This document shows positions 32,565 through 43,221 of a stretch of 64,000 nucleotides of DNA, one piece after another. Made by a program: the position numbers and the translations under genes. Every line of letters begins with the position of its first letter. Position 1 is the first letter of the stretch. This stretch comes from Pseudomonas sp. R4-35-07. Lineage in GTDB: Bacteria; Pseudomonadota; Gammaproteobacteria; Pseudomonadales; Pseudomonadaceae. The stretch covers positions 5,146,001 through 5,210,000 of the forward strand of contig NZ_CP027732.1 in NCBI RefSeq assembly GCF_003852235.1, read 5' to 3'. Below the pieces are notes generated by a model. It was not told the DNA's origin, ran no database searches, and worked only from the letters and a program-made list of their open reading frames with translations.

Positions 32565-34013
32565 TCAGTTAAGCGATACACCCAGTGCCTTTGCGATTGC
32601 TTCTCCATAAGCGGGGTCCGCCTTATAGAAATGCTGCAGCTGGCGCTGGACCACATCGCTGGAAACGCCGCCCATCGCACCGGCGATGTTGCTGGTAAGC
32701 AGCGCTTTCTGCTCGTCGCTCATCAAGCGGAACAGCGCGCCGGCGTGGCTGTAGTAATCGGTATCTTCGCGATGATCGTAACGATCTGCTGCGCCGCTCA
32801 AGGCCAGTGCAGGCTCCGCGTAGTGTGGCGCCTGCTTTGGCGCATCGGCGTAGCTGTTTGGCTCGTAGTTGGGCGTTGCGCCACCGTTGCTGCCAAAGGC
32901 CATCGAGCCGTCACGCTGATAGCTATTGACGGGGTTACGTGGGGCGTTCACCGGCAGCTGCTGGTGATTGGTGCCAACGCGGTACCGATGAGCATCTGCA
33001 TAGGCAAAGACGCGACCTTGCAGCATACGGTCTGGCGACAGGCCAACGCCCGGAACCATGTTGCTTGGGCCGAACGCGGCTTGTTCCACTTCAGCGAAAT
33101 AGTTCTGCGGGTTGCGGTTGAGTTCCAGCTCACCCACCTCGATCAGGGGGAACTCCTTCTGCGACCAGGTCTTGGTTACATCGAACGGGTTCTCGTAATG
33201 AGCATTGGCCTGGGCCTCGGTCATGACCTGGATGCAGACGCGCCATTTCGGGAAGTCACCGCGCTCGATTGCGCCGAACAGATCGCGCTGGGCGTAGTCT
33301 GGATCGGTACCCGCCAGGCGCGCAGCTTCAGCCGGTGCCAGGTTCTTGATGCCTTGCTTGGTCTTGTAGTGCCACTTCACCCAGTGGCGCTCGCCCTTGG
33401 CGTTAATAAGGCTGTAGGTGTGACTGCCGAAGCCGTGCATGTGGCGGTAGCCGTCCGGGATGCCACGATCCGAGAACAGGATGGTGACCTGGTGCAATGC
33501 CTCTGGGGAGTGCGACCAGAAATCCCACATCATCTGCGCGCTTTTCAGGTTGCTTTGCGGCAAGCGCTTTTGGGTATGGATGAAATCGGGGAATTTCAGC
33601 GGGTCGCGGATGAAGAACACCGGCGTGTTGTTGCCAACGATGTCCCAGTTGCCTTCCTCGGTGTAAAACTTCAAGGCGAAACCGCGTGGGTCGCGTTCAG
33701 TGTCAGCCGAACCGCGCTCGCCACCCACAGTGGAGAACCGCAGGAAGGTCGGCGTTTGCTTACCTACTGACTCGAACAGCTTGGCGCTGGTGTATTGAGT
33801 AATGTCTTGGGTAACGGTGAACGTACCGTAGGCGCCCGAACCTTTGGCGTGTACACGGCGCTCCGGAATATTTTCACGGTTGAAGTGAGCGAGCTTCTCG
33901 ATCAGGTGAAAGTCGTCGAGCAGCAGTGGGCCACGGGGGCCGGCGGAACGGGAATTCTGATTATCCGCAACGGGAGCACCGCTGGCGGTGGTAAGGATTT
34001 TATTCTGGCTCAT
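32565..34013 (-). CDS. katA: Catalase (small-subunit haem catalase)
   Basis: KatA breaks down hydrogen peroxide. The 482-residue protein is a clade-3-type monofunctional catalase: distal His55 in [13 protein letters not shown], Asn in [16 protein letters not shown], the NADPH-region segment [11 protein letters not shown] and the proximal haem ligand Tyr in [14 protein letters not shown]. No signal peptide is present. ATG 34013 follows GAGGA. Its position beside a ferritin matches P. aeruginosa katA-bfrA, and the two link peroxide defence with iron storage, since released iron makes peroxide toxic. I could not place a clear OxyR site upstream. Confidence 0.96.
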   Translation of the reverse strand: MSQNKILTTASGAPVADNQNSRSAGPRGPLLLDDFHLIEKLAHFNRENIPERRVHAKGSGAYGTFTVTQDITQYTSAKLFESVGKQTPTFLRFSTVGGERGSADTERDPRGFALKFYTEEGNWDIVGNNTPVFFIRDPLKFPDFIHTQKRLPQSNLKSAQMMWDFWSHSPEALHQVTILFSDRGIPDGYRHMHGFGSHTYSLINAKGERHWVKWHYKTKQGIKNLAPAEAARLAGTDPDYAQRDLFGAIERGDFPKWRVCIQVMTEAQANAHYENPFDVTKTWSQKEFPLIEVGELELNRNPQNYFAEVEQAAFGPSNMVPGVGLSPDRMLQGRVFAYADAHRYRVGTNHQQLPVNAPRNPVNSYQRDGSMAFGSNGGATPNYEPNSYADAPKQAPHYAEPALALSGAADRYDHREDTDYYSHAGALFRLMSDEQKALLTSNIAGAMGGVSSDVVQRQLQHFYKADPAYGEAIAKALGVSLN

Positions 34014-34205
34014 GCGCAATCTTCCTCAGGTCGGACTTGAAACTGCCGGCTAATCGGCTTGGAAGGAGTATTGATCAACAGCATGACACCCACAAATTTA
34101 TTAAATTGCGGACTTCAATAGAAAATTACTACCAGCCAAGGCAGCACACATGGTGCCCGCTGCTCCACTGAGAAACTTGTACCTAGCGCGCTTTTGTTAC
34201 GCGCA

Positions 34206-34231
34206 CAAAAAACCGGGCGCTAGGCCCGGTT
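34206..34231 (-). terminator. Terminator of the alpha operon after rplQ
   Basis: On the minus strand AACCGGGC and GCCCGGTT form an 8-base stem with a 5-base loop, followed by TTTT. It lies 20 bases after the rplQ stop and ends the ribosomal cluster. The rest of the 238-base gap to katA shows no gene. Confidence 0.9.
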
Positions 34232-34251
34232 CTTCGTTACAGACTGACGTC

Positions 34252-34638
34252 TTACTCGGCGCTTACAGCTTCGCCGGCGGTAGCACGATCAACCAACTCG
34301 ACGTACGCCATAGGCGCGTTGTCGCCAGTGCGGAAACCGCACTTGAGGATGCGCAGGTAGCCACCCTCACGGGTAGCGTAACGCTTGCCCAGGTCGTTGA
34401 AGAGCTTACCAACGATAGCTTTCGAACGAGTACGGTCGAAAGCCAGACGGCGGTTAGCCAGGCTGTCTGTCTTGGCCAAAGTGATCAGCGGCTCAGCAAC
34501 GCGACGCAGTTCTTTAGCTTTCGGCAGTGTAGTTTTGATCAGCTCGTGCTCGAACAGCGACACCGCCATGTTTTGGAACATGGCCTTGCGGTGCGAGCTG
34601 GTACGGCTCAGGTGACGACCACTTTTACGATGACGCAT
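34252..34638 (-). CDS. rplQ: 50S ribosomal protein L17
   Basis: L17 is a bacterial-specific protein near the peptide exit tunnel. The 128-residue product starts [20 protein letters not shown], the basic N-terminal tail that contacts 23S rRNA, and shows the [16 protein letters not shown] segment typical of the family. Length is normal. It is the last gene of the alpha operon, 41 bases after rpoA, and is followed by a terminator. Confidence 0.99.
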   Translation of the reverse strand: MRHRKSGRHLSRTSSHRKAMFQNMAVSLFEHELIKTTLPKAKELRRVAEPLITLAKTDSLANRRLAFDRTRSKAIVGKLFNDLGKRYATREGGYLRILKCGFRTGDNAPMAYVELVDRATAGEAVSAE

Positions 34639-34679
34639 GGTTCATTCCTTACCAAACTCACGTTCGGTGATTACGACGA

Positions 34680-35681
34680 TCAGGCAGTCGCCTTGTCGTC
34701 CTTCTTAAGACTTGCAGGCGGCCAGTTGTCGAGGCGCATGCCGAGGGACAGACCGCGGGAGGCCAGAACGTCCTTGATTTCAGTCAAGGATTTCTTGCCC
34801 AGGTTCGGAGTCTTCAACAGTTCTACTTCGGTACGCTGAATCAGATCACCGATGTAGTAAATGTTTTCCGCCTTAAGGCAGTTAGCCGAACGTACAGTCA
34901 GTTCCAGATCGTCAACCGGGCGAAGCAGGATCGGATCGATCTCGTCTTCCTGCTCGATTACCACTGGTTCGCTGTCACCTTTGAGGTCGACGAACGCAGC
35001 CAACTGCTGTTGCAGAATGGTTGCAGCGCGGCGGATAGCCTCTTCAGGATCCAGGGTACCGTTGGTTTCCAGATCAATAACCAGCTTGTCCAGGTTAGTA
35101 CGCTGCTCGACACGGGCGTTTTCCACCACGTATGCGATACGGCGAACCGGGCTGAACGAAGAGTCAAGCTGCAAGCGACCAATGCTGCGGCTTTCGTCTT
35201 CATCGCTCTGACGCGAGTCGGCCGGTTCATAACCACGACCACGAGCTACGGTGAGCTTCATGTTCAGGGCGCCGTTAGACGCCAGGTTAGCGATTACGTG
35301 ATCGGGGTTAACGATCTCGACATCATGATCCAGCTGAATATCGGCAGCGGTAACCACCCCCGAACCCTTCTTCGACAAGGTCAGCGTAACTTCGTCACGG
35401 CCGTGCAGCTTGATAGCCAGACCTTTAAGGTTCAACAGGATTTCAATTACGTCTTCCTGTACACCTTCGATGGCGCTGTACTCGTGGAGCACACCGTCAA
35501 TCTCGGCCTCGACTACTGCACAGCCGGGCATTGAGGACAACAGGATGCGGCGCAGCGCGTTGCCCAGGGTGTGGCCAAAACCACGCTCGAGAGGCTCGAG
35601 AGTAATTTTAGCGCGGGTTGGACTGACAACCTGCACATCAATGTGGCGGGGTGTCAGGAACTCATTTACCGAAATCTGCAT
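34680..35681 (-). CDS. rpoA: RNA polymerase alpha subunit
   Basis: RpoA dimerises to nucleate RNA polymerase assembly, and its C-terminal domain contacts UP elements and activators. The 333-residue protein has the N-terminal domain with [22 protein letters not shown] (about residues 33-54) and the C-terminal domain (about 250-325) with [22 protein letters not shown] sequence and the DNA-binding [14 protein letters not shown]. Flexible linker near 235-248 is present. It lies between rpsD and rplQ as in other Gammaproteobacteria. Confidence 0.99.
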   Translation of the reverse strand: MQISVNEFLTPRHIDVQVVSPTRAKITLEPLERGFGHTLGNALRRILLSSMPGCAVVEAEIDGVLHEYSAIEGVQEDVIEILLNLKGLAIKLHGRDEVTLTLSKKGSGVVTAADIQLDHDVEIVNPDHVIANLASNGALNMKLTVARGRGYEPADSRQSDEDESRSIGRLQLDSSFSPVRRIAYVVENARVEQRTNLDKLVIDLETNGTLDPEEAIRRAATILQQQLAAFVDLKGDSEPVVIEQEDEIDPILLRPVDDLELTVRSANCLKAENIYYIGDLIQRTEVELLKTPNLGKKSLTEIKDVLASRGLSLGMRLDNWPPASLKKDDKATA

Positions 35682-35703
35682 GGATGCACCTATTTTCTAG
35701 CCC

Positions 35704-36324
35704 TTACTTGGAGTAGAGCTCGACAATCAGGCTTTCGTTGATGTCGGCGGACAGATCACTGCGAGCAGGAACGTTCTTGAAAACGCCCGACTTCTTCTCA
35801 GTGTCTACTTCTACCCATTCTACGCGGCCACGTTGGGCACACAGATCGAGAGCTTGGACAATGCGAAGTTGGTTTTTTGCTTTCTCGCGAACTGCGACCA
35901 CGTCACCAGCACGAACCTGGTAGGACGGAACGTTTACGGTCTGACCGTTAACGCTGATCGACTTGTGCGATACCAGCTGACGGGATTCGGCACGAGTCGA
36001 ACCAAAGCCCATACGGTATACAACGTTGTCCAGACGGCATTCGAGCAGTTGCAGCAGGTTTTCACCGGTTGCACCTTTTTTGCCAGCAGCTTCTTTGTAG
36101 TAGCCGCTGAACTGACGCTCGAGAACGCCGTAAATACGACGGACCTTCTGCTTTTCACGCAGTTGGGTGCCGTAATCGGACTGGCGACCGCGGCGTTGGC
36201 CGTGGATACCAGGTGCTGCTTCAATGTTGCACTTCGATTCGATCGCGCGCACGCCGCTCTTCAAGAAGAGATCGGTGCCTTCGCGACGAGCGAGTTTGCA
36301 TTTTGGACCAATGTAACGAGCCAT
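35704..36324 (-). CDS. rpsD: 30S ribosomal protein S4
   Basis: S4 is a primary 16S rRNA-binding protein that starts 30S assembly and represses the alpha operon in E. coli. The 206-residue protein starts [21 protein letters not shown] and contains the S4 RNA-binding domain ([20 protein letters not shown], about residues 103-122). Length is normal. Genes rpsM, rpsK, rpsD, rpoA and rplQ form one operon; a short leader upstream of rpsM leaves little room for an E. coli-like S4 pseudoknot. Confidence 0.99.
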   Translation of the reverse strand: MARYIGPKCKLARREGTDLFLKSGVRAIESKCNIEAAPGIHGQRRGRQSDYGTQLREKQKVRRIYGVLERQFSGYYKEAAGKKGATGENLLQLLECRLDNVVYRMGFGSTRAESRQLVSHKSISVNGQTVNVPSYQVRAGDVVAVREKAKNQLRIVQALDLCAQRGRVEWVEVDTEKKSGVFKNVPARSDLSADINESLIVELYSK

Positions 36325-36342
36325 TCTTTACAATCTCCTGGA

Positions 36343-36732
36343 TTACACGCGGCGCTTCTTCGGCGGACGGCACCCGTTGTGCGGGATTGGCGTCACGTCG
36401 GTGATGCTGGCGATCTTATAGCCACAGCCGTTCAAAGCACGGACAGCAGACTCACGACCTGGACCTGGACCTTTGACGTTAACGTCGAGGTTTTTCAGGC
36501 CGTATTCCAGCGCAGCTTGGCCAGCACGTTCAGCAGCTACTTGAGCAGCGAACGGGGTGGACTTGCGGGAACCGCGGAAACCCGAACCACCGGAGGTAGC
36601 CCAAGAAAGCGCGTTACCTTGACGGTCGGTGATGGTCACGATTGTGTTGTTAAAAGATGCATGGATGTGGGCGATGCCATCAACCACTGTCTTTTTAACT
36701 TTTTTACGAGGACGAGCAGCAGGTTTTGCCAT
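36343..36732 (-). CDS. rpsK: 30S ribosomal protein S11
   Basis: S11 lies on the 30S platform and helps form the mRNA exit channel. The 129-residue protein has the conserved [22 protein letters not shown] segment near residues 18-39 and the C-terminal [15 protein letters not shown]. It follows rpsM by 30 bases and precedes rpsD by 18. Confidence 0.99.
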   Translation of the reverse strand: MAKPAARPRKKVKKTVVDGIAHIHASFNNTIVTITDRQGNALSWATSGGSGFRGSRKSTPFAAQVAAERAGQAALEYGLKNLDVNVKGPGPGRESAVRALNGCGYKIASITDVTPIPHNGCRPPKKRRV

Positions 36733-36762
36733 GATAATTTTCCTGTCGATTCGCGTGGGCGA

Positions 36763-37119
36763 TTACTTGCGGATCGGCTTACGCGGACCTTTACGGGTAC
36801 GCGCGTTAGTCTTGGTACGCTGACCGCGTACTGGAAGACCACGACGATGACGCAGACCACGGTAGCAACCGAGGTCCATCAAACGCTTGATTTTCATGTT
36901 GATTTCGCGACGCAGGTCACCTTCAGTGGTGAACTTCGCCACTTCGCCACGCAACAGCTCAATCTGCTCGTCGCTCAGATCTTTGATCTTTGCGGCTGGG
37001 TTTACCCCAGTATCTGCGCAAATTTTCTGCGCAGTAGTGCGACCAACACCATAGATGTAGGTCAGCGAGATAACAGTGTGCTTGTTATCTGGAATGTTAA
37101 CGCCTGCAATACGGGCCAT
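36763..37119 (-). CDS. rpsM: 30S ribosomal protein S13
   Basis: S13 contacts S19 and the intersubunit bridge at the head of the small subunit. The 118-residue protein starts [19 protein letters not shown] and ends with the basic tail [16 protein letters not shown]. It is the first gene of the alpha operon, 53 to 55 bases downstream of a predicted sigma-70 start site. Confidence 0.99.
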
Positions 37120-37178
37120 TCAGTGGGACTCCAATTGACAGCTACCTACGCCCCGGAAGCCAAGAAATAGGGCGCGAG

Positions 37179-37207
37179 ATAATATCGCTGTAATAACAAA
37201 TAATCAA
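37179..37207 (-). promoter_or_regulatory. Predicted sigma-70 promoter of the alpha operon
   Basis: On the minus strand a -35 TTGATT (37207-37202) and a -10 TATTAT (37184-37179) are separated by exactly 17 bases. They directly follow the hairpin that ends the upstream transcript. The 5' leader to rpsM would be about 53 bases. Confidence 0.78.
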
Positions 37208-37231
37208 CCCGGCAGCGCACTAGCTGCCGGG
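37208..37231 (-). terminator. Terminator or attenuator between rpmJ and rpsM
   Basis: A perfect 9-base stem (CCCGGCAGC and GCTGCCGGG) with a 6-base loop is followed on the minus strand by a T-rich stretch. It separates the spc genes from the alpha promoter. Confidence 0.78.
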
Positions 37232-37248
37232 CTTCAAGCGGATCACAC

Positions 37249-37365
37249 TCAGCCTTGGCGCTGTTTGTGACGCGGTTCCGCGCTGCAAATTACTCGAACA
37301 ACACCTTCGCGGCGAATAATCTTGCAGTTACGGCACAGCTTTTTCACCGATGCACGAACTTTCAT
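37249..37365 (-). CDS. rpmJ: 50S ribosomal protein L36 (zinc-binding form)
   Basis: This 38-residue protein reads [20 protein letters not shown] at the start and has the zinc ligands Cys11, Cys14, Cys27 and His33. It is therefore the zinc-containing (C+) form; some bacteria keep a second zinc-free copy for zinc shortage. It starts 28 bases after the secY stop, with GGAG upstream. Confidence 0.97.
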
Positions 37366-37393
37366 CACCAACTCCTCGAACCTTATGGGGTAC

Positions 37394-38722
37394 TCAGCGC
37401 AACATGCCGCTGCCGTAGCCCTTCAGGTTGGCTTTCTTCATCAGGGATTCGTACTGGTGCGAAACGAGGTGCGATTGTACTTGGGACATGAAGTCCATCA
37501 CAACCACGACCACGATCAGCAACGAGGTCCCGCCAAGGTAGAACGGAACGTTTGCTGCAACCACCAGGAACTGGGGAAGCAGGCACACGGCCGTCATATA
37601 TAGAGCACCGAACAGGGTCAAACGAGTCAGAACGCCATCAATGTAGCGCGCAGACTGCTCACCTGGACGAATACCCGGAATAAAGGCACCGGACTTCTTC
37701 AGGTTTTCCGCTACGTCTTTCGGATTGAACATCAACGCCGTATAGAAGAAGCAGAAGAAAATAATCCCTGCACTAAACAGCAGAATATTCAACGGCTGAC
37801 CAGGAGCGATCGACTGAGAGAGGTCCTGCAGCCAGCCCATATTTTCGGACTGACCAAACCAGGTACCCAACGAAGCCGGAAACAGCAAGATGCTGCTCGC
37901 GAAAATTGCCGGAATAACGCCGGCCATATTCACCTTCAACGGCAAGTGGCTAGTCTGCGCAGCAAAGACCTTACGGCCCTGCTGACGCTTGGCGTAGTGA
38001 ACAGCAATACGACGCTGGCCACGCTCAATGAACACCACAAAACCGATAATCGCTACTGCCAGCAAACCGATGGCAACCAAGGCGAAGATATTGATATCAC
38101 CCTGACGCGCAGACTCGAAAGACTGCCCGATTGCTCTCGGAAGACCGGCGACGATACCTGCGAAAATCAACATCGAGATACCGTTGCCAACACCACGCTC
38201 AGTAATCTGCTCACCCAGCCACATCATGAACATCGCACCAGCCACAAAAGTGGATACCGCGACGAAATGGAAGCCAAAGTCACCAGTGAACGCAACGCCC
38301 TGCCCAGCCAGGCCAACGGACATGCCGATAGCTTGAACCAGAGCGAGGACGACAGTGCCGTAGCGGGTGTACTGGCTAATCTTGCGACGGCCAGCTTCAC
38401 CTTCCTTCTTCAACTGCTCCAACTGCGGGCTGACGGCGGTCATCAGTTGCATGATGATCGATGCCGAAATGTACGGCATGATCCCCAGTGCAAAGATGCT
38501 CATCCGTTCCAGCGCGCCGCCGGAAAACATGTTGAACAAGCTAAGAATGGTCCCCTCATTCTGTCGAAACAGGTCTGCGAGTCGGTCCGGGTTGATACCT
38601 GGAACCGGGATGTGTGCGCCTATTCGGTAGACGATAATCGCCAGGAACAGAAAACGCAGACGAGCCCAAAGTTCAGACATACCGCCTTTGCCGAGCGCTG
38701 AGAGAGCACCTTGCTTAGCCAT
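37394..38722 (-). CDS. secY: Preprotein translocase subunit SecY
   Basis: SecY forms the protein-conducting channel of the inner membrane with SecE and SecG. The 442-residue protein has ten predicted membrane helices, the plug-proximal start [16 protein letters not shown] and the cytoplasmic loops [18 protein letters not shown] and [16 protein letters not shown] that bind SecA and the ribosome. It directly follows rplO, the usual spc order. Confidence 0.99.
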
Positions 38723-39160
38723 TTATTCCTCGAACTTGCCGCCAGCTGCTTCGATAGCCGAACGCGCACCTTTGGTGGCGCCGATTCCCTTGCCGATAGT
38801 GACAGCGCGAGTCACTTCACCGGACAGCATGATTTTCACACGCTGTACGTTGACGTTGATCACGTTGGCATCTTTCAGGGTCTGCACAGTAACGATGTCG
38901 CCTTCCACTTTAGCCAGCTCGGACAAACGCACTTCTGCGCGATCCATGGCTTTCAGGGATACGAAACCGAACTTGGGCAGGCGACGATGCAGCGGCTGTT
39001 GACCACCTTCAAAGCCTGGAGCAATGGTGCCACCGGAGCGGGAGGTTTGACCTTTGTGGCCACGGCCACCAGTCTTACCCAAACCGCTACCGATACCACG
39101 GCCCGGACGATGCTTTTCGCGACGGGAACCCGGCGCTGGACTCAGATCATTGAGTTTCAT
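38723..39160 (-). CDS. rplO: 50S ribosomal protein L15
   Basis: L15 contacts several 23S rRNA domains late in 50S assembly. The 145-residue protein begins [20 protein letters not shown] with the glycine-rich [19 protein letters not shown] stretch (residues 21-39). Its stop touches the secY start (TAA immediately followed by ATG), so the two are closely coupled. Confidence 0.99.
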   Translation of the reverse strand: MKLNDLSPAPGSRREKHRPGRGIGSGLGKTGGRGHKGQTSRSGGTIAPGFEGGQQPLHRRLPKFGFVSLKAMDRAEVRLSELAKVEGDIVTVQTLKDANVINVNVQRVKIMLSGEVTRAVTIGKGIGATKGARSAIEAAGGKFEE

Positions 39161-39163
39161 CGA

Positions 39164-39340
39164 TTAACCCTCTACACGCAGCATGTAGTAAGCCTTGTTG
39201 ATCATCCCGCGATTCTCGGGAGTATCCTGGACTTCTACAGTGTGACCGATGCGACGCAGACCCAGACCTTTAACGCACAATTTGTGGTTAGGGATGCGGC
39301 CGGTCATGCTTTTGATCAGCGTTACTTTAACGGTAGCCAT
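39164..39340 (-). CDS. rpmD: 50S ribosomal protein L30
   Basis: The 58-residue protein starts [20 protein letters not shown] and contains [20 protein letters not shown], typical of L30. It lies three bases after rplO's start side and three after the rpsE stop, in the conserved order rpsE-rpmD-rplO. Confidence 0.97.
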
Positions 39341-39342
39341 GA

Positions 39343-39843
39343 TCAGAAGATCTCCTTGACAGTCAAGCCGCGCTTGGCAGCAATGGACTCAGGAGATTGC
39401 ATAGCTTTCAAACCCTTGAAAGTGGCGTGAACCACGTTTACCGGGTTAGTCGAGCCGTAGCACTTGGCCAGAACGTTCTGAACGCCAGCAACTTCGAGGA
39501 CAGCACGCATAGCGCCGCCAGCGATGATACCGGTACCTTCAGAAGCAGGCTGCATGTACACCTTCGAAGCGCCATGGGCAGACTTCATTGCGTACTGCAG
39601 AGTGGTGCCGTTCAGATCAACTTGGATCATGTTGCGACGAGCAGCTTCCATTGCCTTCTGGATCGCGGCAGGCACTTCACGTGACTTGCCACGGCCGAAG
39701 CCAACACGCCCTTTACCATCACCAACCACGGTCAACGCGGTGAAAGTGAAGATACGGCCGCCTTTAACGGTTTTGGCTACGCGGTTAACTTGAACCAGCT
39801 TCTCAATGTAGCCTTCGTCGCGCTTTTGGTCGTTATTTGACAT
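39343..39843 (-). CDS. rpsE: 30S ribosomal protein S5
   Basis: S5 supports decoding accuracy together with S4 and helps the helicase activity at the mRNA entry. The 166-residue protein has the dsRNA-like N-terminal domain ([19 protein letters not shown]) and the conserved [20 protein letters not shown] segment. Spectinomycin-loop residues near VGDGKGRVG look wild type. It starts three bases after rplR. Confidence 0.99.
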
Positions 39844-39846
39844 AAC

Positions 39847-40197
39847 TTAGAACTCCAGCCCAGCTTCACGAGCAGCATCAGCCAGCGCTTTAACGCGGCC
39901 GTGGTACTTGAAGCCAGAGCGGTCGAAAGCCACTTGCGAGACGCCCACGGCCTTAGCACGTGTAGCGACCAGCTGGCCAACCTTTGTGGCCGCGTCGATG
40001 TTGCCGGTGGCACCATCACGCAGTTCTTTATCCAAAGTCGAGGCGCTTGCCAGGACTTTGTTGCCGTCGGCCGAGATGACCTGGGCGTAGATATGCTGCG
40101 ACGAGCGGTACACGCAGAGACGCACGACTTCGAGTTCGTGCATTTTCAGGCGTGCTTTGCGAGCGCGACGCAGTCGAGTAACTTTTTTGTCGGTCAT
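39847..40197 (-). CDS. rplR: 50S ribosomal protein L18
   Basis: L18 binds 5S rRNA with L5 and L25 to form the central protuberance. The 116-residue protein has the basic start [16 protein letters not shown] and the conserved [28 protein letters not shown] end. It lies between rplF and rpsE in the spc order. Confidence 0.99.
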   Translation of the reverse strand: MTDKKVTRLRRARKARLKMHELEVVRLCVYRSSQHIYAQVISADGNKVLASASTLDKELRDGATGNIDAATKVGQLVATRAKAVGVSQVAFDRSGFKYHGRVKALADAAREAGLEF

Positions 40198-40207
40198 TTG
40201 CTATGCC

Positions 40208-40741
40208 CTACTTCTTCTTGGCTTCTTTACGACGGACGACTTCGTCCGCGTAGCGCACACCTTTGCCTTTGTACGGCTCTGGTGGACGGAAGTCGCGGAT
40301 CTCAGCGGCCACCTGACCTACCAGCTGCTTATCGATGCCCTTGATCAGGATATCGGTTTGGCTAGGGGTCTCAGCGGTGATGCCTTCCGGCAGTTCGTAA
40401 TCCACTGGGTGCGAGAAGCCAAGGGCAAGGTTCAGAACCGTGCCTTTTGCTTGCGCTTTGTAACCAACACCGACCAGCTGGAGCTTACGCTCGAAGCCTT
40501 GGCTTACGCCTTGGACCATATTGTTTACCAACGCACGCGTGGTACCGGCCATTGCGCGAGTTTGTTGATCGCCATTGCGAGCAGCGAAACGCAGCTCACC
40601 AGCTTCTTCAACGATCTCAACGGACGAATGGATGTTCAGTTCAAGAGTGCCCTTGGCACCCTTCACCGAAAGCTGTTGGCCTGCGAATTTGACTTCGACA
40701 CCGGCTGGCAGCTTAACGGGGTTCTTAGCGACGCGAGACAT
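40208..40741 (-). CDS. rplF: 50S ribosomal protein L6
   Basis: L6 lies near the factor-binding site. The 177-residue protein has the two repeated L6 domains; it starts [19 protein letters not shown] and shows VGVGYKAQ in the second domain and the [15 protein letters not shown]-terminal segment. Position between rpsH and rplR is the usual one. Confidence 0.99.
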   Translation of the reverse strand: MSRVAKNPVKLPAGVEVKFAGQQLSVKGAKGTLELNIHSSVEIVEEAGELRFAARNGDQQTRAMAGTTRALVNNMVQGVSQGFERKLQLVGVGYKAQAKGTVLNLALGFSHPVDYELPEGITAETPSQTDILIKGIDKQLVGQVAAEIRDFRPPEPYKGKGVRYADEVVRRKEAKKK

Positions 40742-40753
40742 GCTTATCCCCCC

Positions 40754-41146
40754 TTAGAACACAGTGCAAAGAACTTCGCCGCCGACACCGGCAGCGCGCG
40801 CAGCACGATCCGTCATCACACCTTTGTTGGTGGAGACGATAGACACGCCCAGACCGCCACGAACTTTCGGCAGATCTTCAGCGGACTTGTACTGACGCAG
40901 GCCTGGACGGCTAACGCGCTTCACTTCCTCGATGACCGAACGGCCTTCGAAGTACTTCAGCTCGATGGACAGCAACGGCTTGATTTCGCTGCTGATCTGA
41001 TAACCCGCAATGTAGCCTTCGTCTTTCAGGACTTTGGCAACAGCTACCTTCAACTTGGAAGATGGCATGCTTACGACGGACTTTTCAGCCATCTGGGCAT
41101 TACGGATACGAGTTAGCATGTCCGCTAACGGGTCCTGCATACTCAT
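40754..41146 (-). CDS. rpsH: 30S ribosomal protein S8
   Basis: S8 binds the centre of 16S rRNA and, in E. coli, represses the spc operon by binding mRNA. The 130-residue protein starts [20 protein letters not shown] and ends with [27 protein letters not shown], which carries the main rRNA contact. A 209-base gap with a hairpin separates it from rpsN upstream, which is long for this operon. Confidence 0.99.
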   Translation of the reverse strand: MSMQDPLADMLTRIRNAQMAEKSVVSMPSSKLKVAVAKVLKDEGYIAGYQISSEIKPLLSIELKYFEGRSVIEEVKRVSRPGLRQYKSAEDLPKVRGGLGVSIVSTNKGVMTDRAARAAGVGGEVLCTVF

Positions 41147-41268
41147 GGGCTAGACGCTCCTAATACACAAAAAATTAGCCTTGCGGCTACATATGTCGCC
41201 GAGAATCTCCGAGCGTAAAAAACACGGGCTCAGGCGAGCCGCGTATTTTAGACACAGTCCGGAAATGA

Positions 41269-41292
41269 AACAAGCCCCAAAAGGGGCTTGTT
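41269..41292 (-). terminator. Hairpin in the rpsN-rpsH gap (possible attenuator)
   Basis: A perfect 10-base stem (AACAAGCCCC and GGGGCTTGTT) closes on four A/T bases, followed on the minus strand by a moderately T-rich stretch. It could reduce or fine-tune transcription of rpsH and later spc genes. Otherwise I see no gene in the 209-base gap (41147-41355). Confidence 0.6.
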
Positions 41293-41355
41293 CCAGATTC
41301 AAGGTCACCGGCGGTCAGTATCTTGCGATACCAACCACCTTGACGCTGAAAGTAC

Positions 41356-41661
41356 TTACCAGCTGGCTTTAACCAGACCTGGTACGTCACCACGCATTGC
41401 CGCTTCACGCAGTTTGTTACGGCCGAGGCCGAACTTGCGGTAAACGCCGTGTGGACGACCGGTCAGGCGGCAGCGGTTACGCATGCGCGAGGCGCTTGCG
41501 TCACGTGGCTGCTTCTGCAGAGCAACTGTAGCTTCCCAACGCGCTTCTGGACTTGCGTTCAGATCAACGATGATTGCTTTCAGTGCTGCACGCTTCTTGG
41601 CGTACTTGGCAACCGTGAGCTGACGTTTCAGCTCGCGGTTTTTCATGCTCATCTTGGCCAT
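41356..41661 (-). CDS. rpsN: 30S ribosomal protein S14 (zinc-free form)
   Basis: The 101-residue protein starts [20 protein letters not shown] and has [28 protein letters not shown]. It has a single Cys and none of the CxxC pairs of the short zinc form, so it is the long zinc-independent type. ATG 41661 is chosen over upstream in-frame codons because the family starts there. It follows rplE. Confidence 0.98.
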   Translation of the reverse strand: MAKMSMKNRELKRQLTVAKYAKKRAALKAIIVDLNASPEARWEATVALQKQPRDASASRMRNRCRLTGRPHGVYRKFGLGRNKLREAAMRGDVPGLVKASW

Positions 41662-41674
41662 GGTCCTACTCCAA

Positions 41675-42214
41675 TCAGTTGCGGAACGGGAATTTGAAAG
41701 CACGCAACAGGGCGCGACCTTCATCATCGTTCTTGGCAGTGGTGGTCAGGGTGATGTCCAGACCGCGGAGAGCATCGATCTTGTCGTAGTCGATTTCCGG
41801 GAAGATGATCTGCTCTTTCACGCCCATGCTGTAGTTACCACGACCATCGAAGGACTTGGCATTCAGGCCGCGGAAGTCGCGAACCCGAGGCAGGGAGATC
41901 GACAGCAGACGATCCAGGAATTCGTACATACGCTCACGGCGCAGAGTCACTTTGACGCCGATCGGCCAGCCTTCGCGGACTTTAAAGCCAGCGATGGATT
42001 TCCGAGCGTAAGTCACAACGACTTTTTGACCGGTGATCTTTTCCAGGTCAGCAACAGCGTGCTCGATGACTTTTTTGTCACCGACCGCTTCGCCCAAACC
42101 CATGTTCAGGGTGATTTTGGTAACGCGTGGAACTTCCATCACGTTCGAAAGCTTAAGTTCTTCCTTAAGTTTCGGTGCGATTTCTTTCCAGTAAATCTCT
42201 TTTAGTCGTGCCAT
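41675..42214 (-). CDS. rplE: 50S ribosomal protein L5
   Basis: L5 holds 5S rRNA in the central protuberance and contacts the P-site tRNA. The 179-residue protein has [21 protein letters not shown] and the [26 protein letters not shown] end typical of the family. It follows rplX by 20 bases. Confidence 0.99.
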   Translation of the reverse strand: MARLKEIYWKEIAPKLKEELKLSNVMEVPRVTKITLNMGLGEAVGDKKVIEHAVADLEKITGQKVVVTYARKSIAGFKVREGWPIGVKVTLRRERMYEFLDRLLSISLPRVRDFRGLNAKSFDGRGNYSMGVKEQIIFPEIDYDKIDALRGLDITLTTTAKNDDEGRALLRAFKFPFRN

Positions 42215-42234
42215 GGTCTTCTACCTAGCAGTGT

Positions 42235-42549
42235 TCAAGCATCAACCGCTTTTTGGGTCGACTTGAAGACACGAATTTTCTTGCCATCTTCTACTTTGAA
42301 ACCAACGCGGTCAGCCTTGTTGGTTTCGCCGTTGAAAATGGCGACGTTAGAAGCGTCCAGCGGAGCTTCTTTTTCGACGATACCGCCCTGCACGCCCGAC
42401 ATCGGGTTAGGCTTGGTATGACGCTTGACCAGGTTCAGACCGCCGATAACCAGACGGTTATTAGCGAGAACCTTAAGCACCTTACCGCGCTTACCTTTGT
42501 CTTTGCCGGCGATCACGATGATCTCGTCGTCACGACGAATCTTTTGCAT
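42235..42549 (-). CDS. rplX: 50S ribosomal protein L24
   Basis: L24 starts 50S assembly. The 104-residue protein has the KOW motif [18 protein letters not shown] (residues 7-24) and [25 protein letters not shown], with family-typical length. It is 11 bases after rplN. Confidence 0.99.
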   Translation of the reverse strand: MQKIRRDDEIIVIAGKDKGKRGKVLKVLANNRLVIGGLNLVKRHTKPNPMSGVQGGIVEKEAPLDASNVAIFNGETNKADRVGFKVEDGKKIRVFKSTQKAVDA

Positions 42550-42560
42550 GTCGGATCTCC

Positions 42561-42929
42561 TTACAGCACTTCTGGGGCGAGCGAGACGATCTTCATGAAC
42601 TTCTCAGTACGAAGTTCACGGGTCACTGGCCCAAAGATACGGGTGCCGATAGGCTCTTGCTTGTTGTTCAGAAGAACAGCAGCGTTGCCATCAAAGCGGA
42701 TAATGGAGCCATCAGCACGACGTACGCCGTGACGAGTGCGGACTACAACAGCAGTCATCACTTGGCCTTTTTTCACTTTACCGCGAGGAATTGCTTCCTT
42801 GACGGTAACCTTGATGATGTCACCGATACCAGCGTAACGACGATGGGAGCCACCCAGCACCTTGATGCACATAACGCGGCGAGCGCCGCTGTTATCGGCC
42901 ACATCGAGCATGGATTGAGTCTGAATCAT
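42561..42929 (-). CDS. rplN: 50S ribosomal protein L14
   Basis: L14 forms an intersubunit bridge and binds RsfS. The 122-residue protein starts [27 protein letters not shown] and keeps [11 protein letters not shown] near the end. In E. coli it opens the spc operon; here a 23-base gap to rpsQ leaves no room for a clear promoter, so S10 and spc genes are probably read through. Confidence 0.99.
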   Translation of the reverse strand: MIQTQSMLDVADNSGARRVMCIKVLGGSHRRYAGIGDIIKVTVKEAIPRGKVKKGQVMTAVVVRTRHGVRRADGSIIRFDGNAAVLLNNKQEPIGTRIFGPVTRELRTEKFMKIVSLAPEVL

Positions 42930-42952
42930 ATAATTTCTCCGACCCCTAGTCC

Positions 42953-43219
42953 TTAGACTTCCACAGCGCGTTCGAGAACATCAACCAATGCCCAAGACTT
43001 GGTCTTGGCCAGCGGACGAGTTTCACGAATAGTGACTTTGTCGCCGATGTGGCACTGATTGGTTTCGTCGTGCGCGTGCAGCTTAGTCGAACGCTTAACA
43101 TATTTACCGTAGATCGGGTGCTTAACGCGACGCTCGATCAAAACGGTGATGGTTTTGTCCATCTTGTCGCTGACAACACGGCCAGTCAGCGTACGGACAG
43201 TCTTTTCGGCTTCAGCCAT
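42953..43219 (-). CDS. rpsQ: 30S ribosomal protein S17
   Basis: The 88-residue OB-fold protein starts [23 protein letters not shown] and carries [21 protein letters not shown], typical of S17. ATG 43219 is preferred to an upstream codon at 43225. It lies two bases after rpmC and is the last S10-cluster gene. Confidence 0.98.
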   Translation of the reverse strand: MAEAEKTVRTLTGRVVSDKMDKTITVLIERRVKHPIYGKYVKRSTKLHAHDETNQCHIGDKVTIRETRPLAKTKSWALVDVLERAVEV

Positions 43220-43221
43220 GA

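Noticed and set aside
34014..34251. OxyR site upstream of katA
   Set aside because: No arrangement of ATAG-N7-CTAT half-sites could be seen convincingly.
41181..41408. Small open frames in the rpsN-rpsH gap
   Set aside because: No ribosome-binding site and no conserved content; one covers the hairpin and overlaps rpsN.
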